From Chloroflexi bacterium RBG_16_64_32 (GTDB taxonomy: Bacteria; Chloroflexota; Dehalococcoidia; SM23-28-2; RBG-16-64-32), in the NCBI GenBank assembly GCA_001795235.1, contig MGNZ01000042.1, positions 611-23,327 on the forward strand: 22,717 bases of DNA. Reading direction: 5' to 3'. The notes beneath the pieces were generated by a model. The model was given only the letters and a program-made list of their open reading frames with translations. It searched no databases and was not told where the DNA came from. Of this stretch, positions 7,483 through 15,184 are shown piece by piece (within the stretch, counting starts at the first letter, position 1; each line of letters starts with the position of its first letter). Made by a program: the position numbers and the translations under genes.

Positions 7483-8346
7483 ATGCGCCTCCACGCAGCC
7501 GCCAAGATCAACTGGACGCTGGAGGTGCTCGGCCGGCGGGACGACGGCTACCACGAGGTGCGCACCGTCATGCAGACGGTGGGCCCATGGGACACGCTTC
7601 AGATTGCGCCTCGCCGCGGGCTGGAGGTCACGGTGGAAGGGCCTTACGAGGTCTCCGATGACGATCTGGTCGCTCGCGCGGCGTCCGTACTCGCGCAGGG
7701 GGCTGCGCGGGGCGCGAACATCCGCCTGAGCAAGCGCATCGCGGTGGCCGCCGGCCTAGGCGGCGGCAGCTCCGACGCGGCGGCCGCGCTGCGCGGCCTC
7801 AACGAGCTGTGGGGCCTGGGCCACGGCGATGACGCGCTGGCGGAGATGGCGGCCGGGCTGGGGTCGGACGTGGCGTTCTTCCTCCGCGGCGGGGTCGCCC
7901 TGGCCGAAGGCCGCGGCGAGCGCGTTACACACCTGCCGGACGCTCACCCGGCGTGGCTGGCGCTCCTGGTCCCGCCCTTCCGGACGCCGGACAAGACCAG
8001 GAGCATGTATGCCGCTCTGACGCCGGAGGACTTCACCGACGGGTCCCGTACGGACGCTCTCGTGCGCGACATCCGCGAGGGTCGGCCCGTGGGCGACGAC
8101 AGCCTGTGCAACGCGTTCGACCGCGCGGCGTACGAGGTGTTTGAGGGACTCGGCGATTATCGAGATGCGCTGCTGGCGGCGGGCGCCCGCCGGGTGCACC
8201 TGGCCGGTTCCGGGCCTGCCCTGTTCGCGCTGGGCCCGGGCGAAGGGGCAGCTCGGGCCGTTCACGCCCGGCTTCGCTCGCCGGGAGGGGAGGCGTTGGT
8301 GGTGCGCACACTGACCGCGACGGAAGCGCTGCGGAGGGAAGACTAG
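7483..8346 (+). CDS. ispE: 4-diphosphocytidyl-2-C-methyl-D-erythritol kinase
   Basis: GHMP-family kinase of the non-mevalonate (MEP) isoprenoid pathway; it phosphorylates the 2-hydroxyl of CDP-methylerythritol with ATP. 287 aa. The N-terminal substrate motif AAKINWTLEVLGRRDDGYHE is at residues 6-25 with catalytic Lys8. The glycine-rich ATP loop is AAGLGGGSSDAAAAL from residue 89. The second catalytic aspartate is Asp129 in LGSDVAFFL. GSGPALFALG closes the GHMP C-terminal motif. An in-frame ATG at 7423 lies inside rsmA; the one at 7483 matches the family start. The rsmA-ispE pairing occurs in many bacteria and supports both calls. Confidence 0.95.
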   Translation: MRLHAAAKINWTLEVLGRRDDGYHEVRTVMQTVGPWDTLQIAPRRGLEVTVEGPYEVSDDDLVARAASVLAQGAARGANIRLSKRIAVAAGLGGGSSDAAAALRGLNELWGLGHGDDALAEMAAGLGSDVAFFLRGGVALAEGRGERVTHLPDAHPAWLALLVPPFRTPDKTRSMYAALTPEDFTDGSRTDALVRDIREGRPVGDDSLCNAFDRAAYEVFEGLGDYRDALLAAGARRVHLAGSGPALFALGPGEGAARAVHARLRSPGGEALVVRTLTATEALRRED

Positions 8347-8349
8347 CCG

Positions 8350-8772
8350 GTGGCGGAGGTGTTCGCGGGCTTCGTGGTGGGCTACGCCTTCTCGCTGCTG
8401 TTCAGCGCTGTTGCAGCGGTGATGGTCATCGAGGCGCGCAGCCGGGAGCCGTACCTGTCCAGGGCCATCGCGTCCAACATCAGCGCCCTGCAGCTCGCCG
8501 TTCCTATCTCCCTGCTGGCGTTCCTGGCCTGGACGCTCGTTGGGATGCTCCTCGGCGCCCTGTACCGCGCCGCCCGGATCAACCTAGAGGGCGGCGGGCT
8601 GGGCAGTCCCAACTGGCCCTTCACGCTGGGGGTCCTCGTCGTCACCCTCGCCTTTCTGGCCACCGTCCTTTACGCCTGGCGGCGGTTGCGCTGGCCGGTG
8701 GTCCTGACGGCGGCCGCCTTCGCCGCGATGTTCGGCTGGGGGATGCCGCACCTGGCGGAGCTGGGCCTGTGA
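8350..8772 (+). CDS. Small integral membrane protein, 140 aa
   Basis: Unrecognised family. Four hydrophobic stretches are visible: about 4-27 (FAGFVVGYAFSLLFSAVAAV), 46-72 (LQLAVPISLLAFLAWTLVGM), 90-108 (FTLGVLVVTLAFLATVLYAW) and 114-130 (WPVVLTAAAFAAMFGWG). A short polar loop (RAARINLEGGGLGSPN) separates the second and third. No catalytic or metal-binding motif stands out. It starts with GTG only 3 bases after the ispE stop, so it belongs to the rsmA-ispE transcript, but no functional link is obvious. Confidence 0.75.
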   Translation: MAEVFAGFVVGYAFSLLFSAVAAVMVIEARSREPYLSRAIASNISALQLAVPISLLAFLAWTLVGMLLGALYRAARINLEGGGLGSPNWPFTLGVLVVTLAFLATVLYAWRRLRWPVVLTAAAFAAMFGWGMPHLAELGL

Positions 8773-8827
8773 GTTCGGCCACAGATGAACGCAGATAGGA
8801 CACAGGTCTTGTGTTGCCTGAATCCGG

Positions 8828-8856
8828 TTGAGGCCGAGCGGGCGGCGGGTTACGAT
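8828..8856 (+). promoter_or_regulatory. Probable sigma-70 promoter of the PHP gene
   Basis: TTGAGG (8828-8833), a 17-bp spacer and TACGAT (8851-8856) predict transcription from about 8863 and a leader near 26 bases containing GGAAAGG (8878-8884). Confidence 0.45.
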
Positions 8857-8888
8857 GAGGACAGACCTTACGTTAACGGAAAGGTTTC

Positions 8889-9602
8889 GTGAACTCGATG
8901 CCCGGCACCATCGTAGATATGCACGTGCACACGGTGCGCGGCGCCTCGGATTCCTCTCTCACACCCGACCAGCTAATTGGGGAGGCGCGGCGCATCGGTC
9001 TCGGCGGCGTCAACATCACCGAGCACGACCGCGTGTGGGACGCCCGCCAGATCGAAGAGCTCCGCGACGGGAGCGGGCTGTTCGTGTCGCGGGGCATGGA
9101 GGTGTCCACGGACATGGGCCACATGATCGTCATCGGACTGGACACCTACGTGCCGGGCATCCGTCAGGCGACGGAGCTGCGGCGGGTGGTGGTCGAGGCC
9201 GGCGGCTTCATGATCGTGGCGCACCCGTTCCGACACTTCTTCGACCCCATCCACTTCCGCCGCGACGGTCGCGGGCCTTTCGAGATGAACCCGGTGGAGG
9301 CCGCGGAAAGGATGCCCGTATTCCAAATCGTCGACGAGCTGGAGGTCGCGAACGGCGGCTGCACTCAGCGGGAGAACCAGTTCGCGCTGCAGGTGGCGGG
9401 CATCCTGGGCAGGCGGGGCATCGGCGCCAGCGACTGCCACTCCGTCCAGGGAGTGGGCTGCTACACCACGGTGTTCGAGGAGGCCGTCCGTGACCAGGCC
9501 CACATGCTGGAGCTGCTGCACGACGGCCGCTTCCAGGCCCACGAGGGGCTGAACGTGGGGGAGTTCCGCCCGTACGTGGAAAAACCGCTGCGGGCGAGGT
9601 AG
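8889..9602 (+). CDS. PHP-domain metal-dependent phosphoesterase
   Basis: Stand-alone PHP (polymerase and histidinol phosphatase) domain, 237 aa; such proteins hydrolyse phosphate esters or nucleotides at a multi-metal site. Metal-ligand motifs in order: DMHVHT (His12, His14), TEHD (His46, Asp47), GMEVSTDMGH (Glu71, His78), AHPF (His112) and ASDCH (Asp182, His184). The spacing fits the compact family rather than a polymerase subunit or histidinol-phosphatase. The substrate cannot be told from sequence. GTG at 8889 has GGAAAGG 4 bases upstream; ATG at 8898 would shorten it by three residues. It has its own promoter and no obvious operon partner. Confidence 0.9.
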   Translation: MNSMPGTIVDMHVHTVRGASDSSLTPDQLIGEARRIGLGGVNITEHDRVWDARQIEELRDGSGLFVSRGMEVSTDMGHMIVIGLDTYVPGIRQATELRRVVVEAGGFMIVAHPFRHFFDPIHFRRDGRGPFEMNPVEAAERMPVFQIVDELEVANGGCTQRENQFALQVAGILGRRGIGASDCHSVQGVGCYTTVFEEAVRDQAHMLELLHDGRFQAHEGLNVGEFRPYVEKPLRAR

Positions 9603-9612
9603 GGCGGCTCGT

Positions 9613-9634
9613 GGTCGAGGCTGGGGCCTCGACC
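9613..9634. repeat. Hairpin repeat, 9-bp stem with TGGG loop, followed by TACGG
   Basis: GGTCGAGGC (9613-9621) pairs perfectly with GCCTCGACC (9626-9634) around loop TGGG, followed by TACGG. The same stem in the opposite orientation is at 14583-14604. It begins 10 bases after the PHP stop and has no T tract, so it is not a classical terminator. Confidence 0.85.
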
Positions 9635-9660
9635 TACGGATGCGGTGGAATGCGGCTGAG

Positions 9661-9680
9661 GGCCAGGCTAAAGCCCGGCC
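9661..9680. repeat. Hairpin repeat, degenerate member with TAAA loop
   Basis: GGCC plus GGC on the left pair with GCC plus GGCC on the right, with one A/C mismatch, around TAAA (9669-9672). It lies between the two better hairpins of this cluster. Confidence 0.55.
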
Positions 9681-9712
9681 TTCGGGGGTTGGGTCTGCCG
9701 GGCGTACGCGGG

Positions 9713-9730
9713 GCAGACCTAAAGGTCTGC
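9713..9730. repeat. Hairpin repeat, 7-bp stem with TAAA loop, followed by AGCTACG
   Basis: GCAGACC (9713-9719) pairs perfectly with GGTCTGC (9724-9730) around TAAA, followed by AGCTACG. Stem sequence differs from the neighbouring hairpin while the layout is the same. The rest of 9603-9839 has no open frame of interest. Confidence 0.75.
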
Positions 9731-9824
9731 AGCTACGAGTTACTTCCAGCCCGATTCCGCGTAGTCTCAACCGAGAGATACAAAGACATCCGGGCATCTG
9801 TTCTCGCCCCAGGCTCGCCGATGC

Positions 9825-9830
9825 TACAAT
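9825..9830 (+). promoter_or_regulatory. -10-like TACAAT just before the dinG start
   Basis: TACAAT ends 9 bases before the TTG at 9840, so the message would begin within about two bases of the start codon. No good -35 box is visible (TTCTCG at 9801-9806 is weak). Confidence 0.4.
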
Positions 9831-9839
9831 GACGACGCC

Positions 9840-12644
9840 TTGACCCGCACACTCGTTTCTCTGGATCTTGAGACCACCGGCCTAGATGTGAAGGCCGATG
9901 CCATTATCGAGATCGGCGCAGTGAAGTTCAGCCGTGACGCCGTCCTGGACCGGTTCTCCACCTTCGTAAACCCCAACCAGCCGATACCGGAGCAGATCCA
10001 GACGCTGACCGGCATCGGGCCGGCGGACGTGCAGGACGCTCCCCCTCTGGAGGCGGTGGCCGCCGACCTGGAGAAGTTCATCGACGGCTGCGTCCTCGTC
10101 GGCAGCAACGTGATCGGCTTCGACGCCCCGGTGCTGGACGCGAAGGGTATACGTCGCGGCAAGGAGCTGTACGACACCCACGATCTTGCGGCCCTGCTCC
10201 TTCCCGGTCTGGCGGAATACGGGCTGGCCGCGCTGGCCCGTGAGCTGGAGGTCGAGATGCCGGTGCATCACCGGGCCCTGGCCGACGCCGAGACCGCGCG
10301 CGAGGTGTTCCTGGCGCTGGCCCGTCGCGCCGCCGCCCTGCCGCCCGACGTCCTCTCGCAGGTGGCCGAGTGGCTAGTGCCCACCGAATGGCCCTGGCGC
10401 AACTTCTTCCGCGAGGCGTGGCAGGAGGCCAGCGCGGGCGGTGCGCCCGAGCAGGCCTTCCCAGCCGGGCACGGCGCAATGGCCCGACCAACGATCCCGG
10501 AGCCGGTGCAGCCGCGGGAGCGTGAGCGCACGATCGACGCAGGGGAGGCGCTGGCCATCCTCGCCTCCGCCCGCGATCATCCCGATGTGGTTCCTGAGTT
10601 CGAGGAGCGGCCGCAGCAGCAGGCCGCCGTGGCCGCCGTCACCGAGGCCCTGAACGAAGGGCACCGCCTCATGCTGGAGGCCGGCACCGGTACAGGCAAG
10701 TCGCTGGCCTACCTGATCCCGGCCGCCCTCCACGCCATGGCCAACGGCAGCCGCGTCGTGGTCTCCACGGCCACGATCAACCTTCAGGAGCAGCTTACGG
10801 GCAAGGACATCCCGGCCCTGGAGGCGCTGCTGCCTGCGGGCAGCGGCTTCCGCGCCTGCCAGCTCAAGGGCCGGCGCAACTACCTCTGTCTTCGACGCTT
10901 CCAGGCGCTGCGGGCCAGCCCCCAGCTCAGCGACGACGAGGCGAGCCTTGCCTCGCGCATCCTCATCTGGCTAACGCAGACCGAATCCGGCGACCGCTCC
11001 GAGCTGCGCCTCTCGCAAGGCGAGGAGCCCGTCTGGCGCCGTCTCTGTGCGGAAGGCGCGGATTGCAGCGCCGACAACAGCCACTTCGTGGCCGAGGGGA
11101 TGTGCTTCCTTCAGCGGGCGCGTCGCCGGGCGGAGGCATCCCACTTAGTGGTCGTTAACCACGCCCTCCTGCTGTCGGACATCGCGCACGGCGGGCGTGT
11201 TCTTCCGCCATACGAGCACCTTATCGTCGACGAGGCGCATCACTTGGAGGGCGAGGCGACCCGCCAGTTCGGCTTCGCCGCCGGAGAACGAGAGATCGCC
11301 GACCTTCTGGACCGATGCGAGGGGCTGCGGCGGGACGTTCGCGCCGCAGCCCGCGGAAGCGCCGCCGCCCTCGGCCCCGGCGCCCGCCTGACTGGCGTCG
11401 CGGAGGCCATCGTCCAGGCCGCCGCGGGCGCCCGCCCCCGGGCGGAGGAGATGTCGTCCCAGCTAAGTGCGTTTCTCAAGCAGCAGTCTTCCCCGGACGC
11501 CGGCGGTGGTCGGCAGCCGCTCCTTCTAGATCGGGCCATGCGCGTGCAGCCGGACTGGTCGCACGTAGAGGTGGTCTGGGAGAACCTGCGTCTCACCATC
11601 CGCAACCTCGTGTCGCTCCTCGATGAGCTCGCGGGAGCGCTGGAGGAGAGCGCCGGCGCGGCGCTCTCCAGCACAGAGATCATCCAGGCCGAGGTCGGGG
11701 CCCTGGTTCAGGAGGCGAACGACCTCTGCAACGGCCTCGCTGCTGCCATCGAGACCGACGACCCACAGCGGGTCGTCTGGCTGGAGTTCGACCGCCGCGA
11801 TGGCTCCCCGGTGGTCGCCTCGGCGCCTCTGCGGGTGGACCACACGCTGCGCGAGCATCTCTACGATGAACGTCGCTCAGTAGTCCTGACCGGGGCCACG
11901 CTGGCCGTCCAGGGCAGCTTCAACTACATGCGTGAGCGCCTGGGCCTGGAGGACGCTTCCGAACTGCTATTGGACTCCCCGTTTGACTACCGGCGCGCGG
12001 CCCTGCTGTTGGTGCCGAGCGACATGCCTGAGCCCACGTGGCCCGACTACACGGACGCGCTGTCCCTCGCCCTGGTCGATCTGGCGCGGGCGGCGGGCGG
12101 CCGGGCTCTGGCCCTTTTCACGTCACACTCGGCGTTGCGCGCCGCCTACGCCCTGGCCCGGGGCCCGCTCCGGATGGAGGGCATCGACGTCCTGGCCCAG
12201 GGGATCGACGGCTCGCCCCGCCAGCTCATCCGGGCGCTAAAGAGAAACCCCCGCGCCGTTGTCCTGGGAACGGCCAGCTTCTGGGAGGGGGTCGACATCG
12301 CGGGTGAAGCGCTGTCGCTCCTCGTCATCACCCGCCTGCCCTTCAACGTACCTACAGAGCCGGTGTTCGCCGCTCGCTCCCAGGAGTACGACGACCCGTT
12401 CCACGAGTACGCTGTCCCTCAGGCGGCGCTGCGCTTCAAGCAGGGGTTCGGCCGCTTGATCCGCAGGAAGAGCGACCGCGGGGTCGTGGCCGTGCTCGAC
12501 CGGCGCATAACGAGCAAAGCCTACGGCGCCGCCTTTCTGGACTCGCTGCCCTCGTGCGAGGTGCGCGAGGCGGCCTTGCGGGAGCTGCCGTCCCTCACAG
12601 CGGGCTGGATTTCCGGGAATCCTGATGAGCCCGCAGCCGCGTAG
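9840..12644 (+). CDS. dinG: DinG-type helicase with N-terminal DEDDh exonuclease domain
   Basis: Superfamily 2 (XPD/DinG-like) helicase fused to a 3'-5' exonuclease, 934 aa, the two-domain form seen in Bacillus-type DinG; acts on DNA repair or recombination intermediates. Exonuclease (1 to about 165): Asp9 and Glu11 in SLDLETTG, the ExoII aspartate in GFDAPVLD, and HHRALADAE as the DEDDh motif. Helicase: Walker A EAGTGTGKS (280-288), DEAH at 464-467, and motif VI QGFGRLIRR near the C-terminus. Cys350, Cys403, Cys409 and Cys422 lie between Walker A and DEAH, where E. coli DinG binds a 4Fe-4S cluster. The TTG start is chosen because it gives the strand leading into SLDLETTG and follows TACAAT closely. 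Confidence 0.93.
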   Translation: MTRTLVSLDLETTGLDVKADAIIEIGAVKFSRDAVLDRFSTFVNPNQPIPEQIQTLTGIGPADVQDAPPLEAVAADLEKFIDGCVLVGSNVIGFDAPVLDAKGIRRGKELYDTHDLAALLLPGLAEYGLAALARELEVEMPVHHRALADAETAREVFLALARRAAALPPDVLSQVAEWLVPTEWPWRNFFREAWQEASAGGAPEQAFPAGHGAMARPTIPEPVQPRERERTIDAGEALAILASARDHPDVVPEFEERPQQQAAVAAVTEALNEGHRLMLEAGTGTGKSLAYLIPAALHAMANGSRVVVSTATINLQEQLTGKDIPALEALLPAGSGFRACQLKGRRNYLCLRRFQALRASPQLSDDEASLASRILIWLTQTESGDRSELRLSQGEEPVWRRLCAEGADCSADNSHFVAEGMCFLQRARRRAEASHLVVVNHALLLSDIAHGGRVLPPYEHLIVDEAHHLEGEATRQFGFAAGEREIADLLDRCEGLRRDVRAAARGSAAALGPGARLTGVAEAIVQAAAGARPRAEEMSSQLSAFLKQQSSPDAGGGRQPLLLDRAMRVQPDWSHVEVVWENLRLTIRNLVSLLDELAGALEESAGAALSSTEIIQAEVGALVQEANDLCNGLAAAIETDDPQRVVWLEFDRRDGSPVVASAPLRVDHTLREHLYDERRSVVLTGATLAVQGSFNYMRERLGLEDASELLLDSPFDYRRAALLLVPSDMPEPTWPDYTDALSLALVDLARAAGGRALALFTSHSALRAAYALARGPLRMEGIDVLAQGIDGSPRQLIRALKRNPRAVVLGTASFWEGVDIAGEALSLLVITRLPFNVPTEPVFAARSQEYDDPFHEYAVPQAALRFKQGFGRLIRRKSDRGVVAVLDRRITSKAYGAAFLDSLPSCEVREAALRELPSLTAGWISGNPDEPAAA

Positions 12645-12688
12645 GCGGGTGGCGTGAGCTCTGAGGCCTGGCCAGCCTGGGCCAGCCG

Positions 12689-12697
12689 TGTGATAAT
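12689..12697 (+). promoter_or_regulatory. Probable extended -10 promoter of the ABC operon
   Basis: TGTGATAAT has the TGn extension plus GATAAT (12692-12697). Transcription would start near 12704, giving a leader of about 22 bases before the ATG at 12726, without a clear Shine-Dalgarno sequence. Confidence 0.4.
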
Positions 12698-12725
12698 CGC
12701 TAACGCCTGCTGAAGACCGGCTACG

Positions 12726-13655
12726 ATGTCAAGCCATGACTCTGATACCGTCCTGCGGACCGTGGGCCTGACCAAGCGTTACGGGCGAGTGCTGGCGCTG
12801 GCGGATCTCGATCTGGAAGTGCGTCGCGGGCACGTCTACGGCTTCCTGGGCCCCAACGGTGCCGGCAAGACCACCACCATAGCGCTCATCCTGGGCCTGT
12901 TGGCACCGAGCGGGGGCCACGTGGAACTGTTCGGGCAGGATACGCGGGCACACCTGTCGGAGGCGCTGCGCCGGACGGGAGCCGTCCTGGAAGGGCCGTC
13001 ATTCTACCCCCACCTTTCGGGCCGCGACAATCTGCGCGTCTGGGGAGGTCTGTCCGGCGCTGTTGATGGAAAGAGGGTGGATGAACTCCTGGAGCTGGTG
13101 GGGCTGCGAGACCGCGGCCGGGACAAGGTGCGCGCCTACTCCCTGGGCATGCAGCAGCGGTTGGGCCTGGCCGCCGCCCTCCTGCACGAACCGGAACTGC
13201 TGGTATTGGACGAGCCCACCAACGGCCTTGATCCGGCGGGGATGCGCGAGGTCCGCGAGCTGATCAGAGAGCTGGGGCAGATAGGGAAGACGGTGTTCGT
13301 CTCCAGCCACCTTCTGGGCGAGGTCGAGCAGATGTGCGACCACGTGGGCATTGTCAAGGAGGGCCGGCTGCTGACGCACGGGGCGGTCTCGGCGCTGCTG
13401 CGCCGAGGCGAGGCGCTGGAGATGCGGGTGACCGATCCCGAGAGGGCGGTGCAGGTGCTGGAGGGCTTGCCATGGGTGAACGGCATCAGGCGCCAGGACG
13501 ACCGCCTGGTGGTGGAGGCGCCGCGAGTGCGGGCGGCCGAGCTGAGTCGCGCCCTGGCCGATCACCAGGTGTACCTGGCGGAGCTGCGGCCCCGTGATAG
13601 CAGCCTGGAGGAGTTCTTCCTGGAGGTCACTGGGGAGGGTGAGCCCCGTGACTAG
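12726..13655 (+). CDS. ABC transporter ATP-binding protein (CcmA/drug-export type)
   Basis: Cytoplasmic ATPase of an ABC-2 exporter, 309 aa. Walker A is GPNGAGKTT (42-50), the signature is YSLGMQQRLGLAAALL, Walker B is LLVLDEPTNGLDP, and the H-loop is VFVSSHLLGEVEQM. The last 80 residues form the C-terminal domain common in the DrrA/CcmA-like subfamily, ending RPRDSSLEEFFLEVTGEGEP. It overlaps the permease start by 8 bases, so the two are translationally coupled. Substrate unknown; relatives export drugs, lipids or antimicrobial peptides. Confidence 0.93.
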   Translation: MSSHDSDTVLRTVGLTKRYGRVLALADLDLEVRRGHVYGFLGPNGAGKTTTIALILGLLAPSGGHVELFGQDTRAHLSEALRRTGAVLEGPSFYPHLSGRDNLRVWGGLSGAVDGKRVDELLELVGLRDRGRDKVRAYSLGMQQRLGLAAALLHEPELLVLDEPTNGLDPAGMREVRELIRELGQIGKTVFVSSHLLGEVEQMCDHVGIVKEGRLLTHGAVSALLRRGEALEMRVTDPERAVQVLEGLPWVNGIRRQDDRLVVEAPRVRAAELSRALADHQVYLAELRPRDSSLEEFFLEVTGEGEPRD

Positions 13656-14508
13656 CATGCTGGCCGCCGAGCTACTCAAGGTACGCAAGCGCTGGATGCC
13701 CTACGTCTTGCTCCTGGTCATGGCGGCGGGGGCCGCCGTCCAAATCTGGCTGCTCGGGTACGTCAGCTGGAGGGAAAGTGAAGTCGAGTTCCAGCAGTCG
13801 GCGCTGCGAGCGTTCGCTCTCCCGTGGTCCCTTTCCGCTCTTCTGGACGCCGGGCAGTTCTGGGGCGCCATCCTGGTGGGCATCCTGACCGCCTCCACGG
13901 TGGCCACCGAGCACGGCTGGGGCACCGTCCGGCAGGCCCTCATCCGGGGCCAGACCCGCAACCAGTATTTGGCGATAAAGCTTTTGGGCAGCGCCCTCAT
14001 AGCCGCCGTCAGCCTCCTCCTGGCCTTCGGCATCGGCGTCTGTTTGTCGGTCATAGCCACGGCCGTGGCAGATCGCCCCATCAGCCTCGATGTCGCCGGC
14101 GGCCCATCGGCCTTGGACATACTGCTCATGATTCTCCGCGCTGGCTACGGGATCCTGCCCTATGGACTGCTGGCGTTCTGCCTGGCCACAGTGGGCCGGT
14201 CGACCACCGTGGGGGTGGCAGGCATCCTACTGTTCATGTTCGGCGAGGCGATCCTCCTGGGTGTTCTAGGGGGCATCGGTGGCGTCGCTGCGGACGCGCG
14301 TGCCTTCTCTATGGGCCACAACGTCAGCGCCCTCCTGGCCGCCAACCGCATCGGCTTGGGCGACTACAACAGCATGGCCCCCAGGCCGAACCCGCTGACA
14401 TCCGATCTGCCGGACCCTGCGGTCGCCGCGCTGGTTCTGGCCCTCTACTGCCTCGCTTTCCTGGCCATTGCCTTCGTGACCTTCCGACGGCGCGACATCC
14501 GAGGCTGA
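13648..14508 (+). CDS. ABC-2 type transporter permease
   Basis: Membrane partner of the preceding ATPase, about 286 aa. Begins MTSMLAAELLKVRKRW, a cytoplasmic amphipathic start typical of ABC-2 permeases, followed by about six hydrophobic spans: near residues 14-36, 70-88, 108-132, 150-176, 185-210 and 258-280, ending TFRRRDIRG. The polar segment LRAFALPWSLSALLDAGQF after span one is typical of ABC-2 permeases. GTG at 13648 is preferred because GGGGAGGGTG lies about 7 bases upstream; ATG at 13657 is the alternative. Confidence 0.88.
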   Translation: MTSMLAAELLKVRKRWMPYVLLLVMAAGAAVQIWLLGYVSWRESEVEFQQSALRAFALPWSLSALLDAGQFWGAILVGILTASTVATEHGWGTVRQALIRGQTRNQYLAIKLLGSALIAAVSLLLAFGIGVCLSVIATAVADRPISLDVAGGPSALDILLMILRAGYGILPYGLLAFCLATVGRSTTVGVAGILLFMFGEAILLGVLGGIGGVAADARAFSMGHNVSALLAANRIGLGDYNSMAPRPNPLTSDLPDPAVAALVLALYCLAFLAIAFVTFRRRDIRG

Positions 14509-14582
14509 GGATGCGGCGCTGGCAGTCCGGGCAGCGTGTCGACGAGACCGACGCGGGGAGCGCCCCACCACCGAAATTCGTA

Positions 14583-14604
14583 GGTCGAGGCCCCAGCCTC
14601 GACC
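14583..14604. repeat. Hairpin repeat, reverse orientation (CGTA, 9-bp stem, CCCA loop)
   Basis: GGTCGAGGC (14583-14591), loop CCCA and GCCTCGACC (14596-14604), preceded by CGTA. This is the reverse complement of the 9613-9634 element, including its TACG flank. Confidence 0.85.
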
Positions 14605-14605
14605 G

Positions 14606-14627
14606 GGGCAGGGCTGGGGCCCTGCCC
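14606..14627. repeat. Hairpin repeat, 9-bp stem with TGGG loop, followed by TAC
   Basis: GGGCAGGGC (14606-14614) pairs perfectly with GCCCTGCCC (14619-14627) around TGGG, followed by TACAGG. Same architecture as its neighbour with a different stem sequence. It abuts the likely GNAT start. Confidence 0.85.
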
Positions 14628-14633
14628 TACAGG

Positions 14634-15047
14634 ATGGTTCCATTGGACGCGGAGGTGCGGGCCCACTCCAGCCGTGGCCTCCTGGCCATCACTCGTCGCG
14701 ATGACGATGCGCCTATCGGTGTGCTGGAATATCGGGTTGGCTATCCGGCAGAGGGTTGGCTCTGCGTCGGCTTCGTTGCGGTGGAGCCGCCACTGCGGGG
14801 GCTGGGCTTCGGCTCGGAGGCGGTGCGATTGTTGGAGGAGGAGGCGCTGCGACGCGGGCGGGCGCGGCGGTTCTGCGCCGAGGTCCCTCGTGGCAACGGC
14901 ACGGGGCTGTACTTCTGGCTGAGGTTAGGCTACCGCCCTGTGGGCCCCGGCGAGGACCACTGGCCGGGCCGCCGCCCGCGCGGTATCATCGGCATGATGC
15001 GCGAGTTTGAGAACCTGGAACCTAGAACCGCGTATCTGTCATTCTGA
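14634..15047 (+). CDS. Small GNAT-family N-acetyltransferase-like protein
   Basis: Acetyl-CoA dependent acyltransferase fold, about 137 aa; substrate unknown. Visible are the beta2-beta3 hairpin (GLLAITRRDDDAPIGVLEYR), beta4 into the acetyl-CoA loop (VGFVAVEPPLRGLGFGSEAV, a variant of Q/RxxGxG/A) and the closing LYFWLRLGYRPVG, where the family often has a neighbour-strand tyrosine. The first strand and helices of the fold are short or missing. The same frame is open back to ATG 14511, two bases after the permease stop, but that extension would translate both hairpin repeats, so I use 14634. Its last residues (YLSF) and stop codon come from another repeat. Probably real but possibly trimmed at both ends. 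Confidence 0.62.
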   Translation: MVPLDAEVRAHSSRGLLAITRRDDDAPIGVLEYRVGYPAEGWLCVGFVAVEPPLRGLGFGSEAVRLLEEEALRRGRARRFCAEVPRGNGTGLYFWLRLGYRPVGPGEDHWPGRRPRGIIGMMREFENLEPRTAYLSF

Positions 15048-15151
15048 GCGACCGTAGGGAGCGAAGCCTGTCCTGAGCGGAGTCGAAGGGAATCTGACGC
15101 TTGCGGTCGCCAAACGCTAGATTCTTCGTCGCTTCGCTCCTCAGAATGACA
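15037..15151. repeat. Composite inverted repeat (TGTCATTCTGAGCG ... TCAGAATGACA)
   Basis: TGTCATTCTGA at 15037-15047 and TCAGAATGACA at 15141-15151 form exact 11-bp inverted ends. GGGAATCT (15088-15095) and AGATTCTT (15119-15126) are an inner inverted pair. A CCTGTCCTGAGCGGAGTCGA element (15067-15090 with GAAGGG-type end) sits between them. The left end supplies the TGA of the GNAT gene; the right end lies 33 bases before the M20 start. Confidence 0.8.
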
Positions 15152-15184
15152 GGCTGGGTTCTGAGGCGAGACGAAGGGGGTGCC

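Noticed and set aside
9613..9634. Rho-independent terminator of the PHP gene
   Set aside because: The hairpin is strong but no T run follows, and the same element occurs in an upstream position before the GNAT gene.
9603..9839. Small open frames (67-73 codons) after the PHP gene
   Set aside because: They are translations of the hairpin repeats (VEAGASTYG and similar), also seen at the other repeat site, with no start signal.
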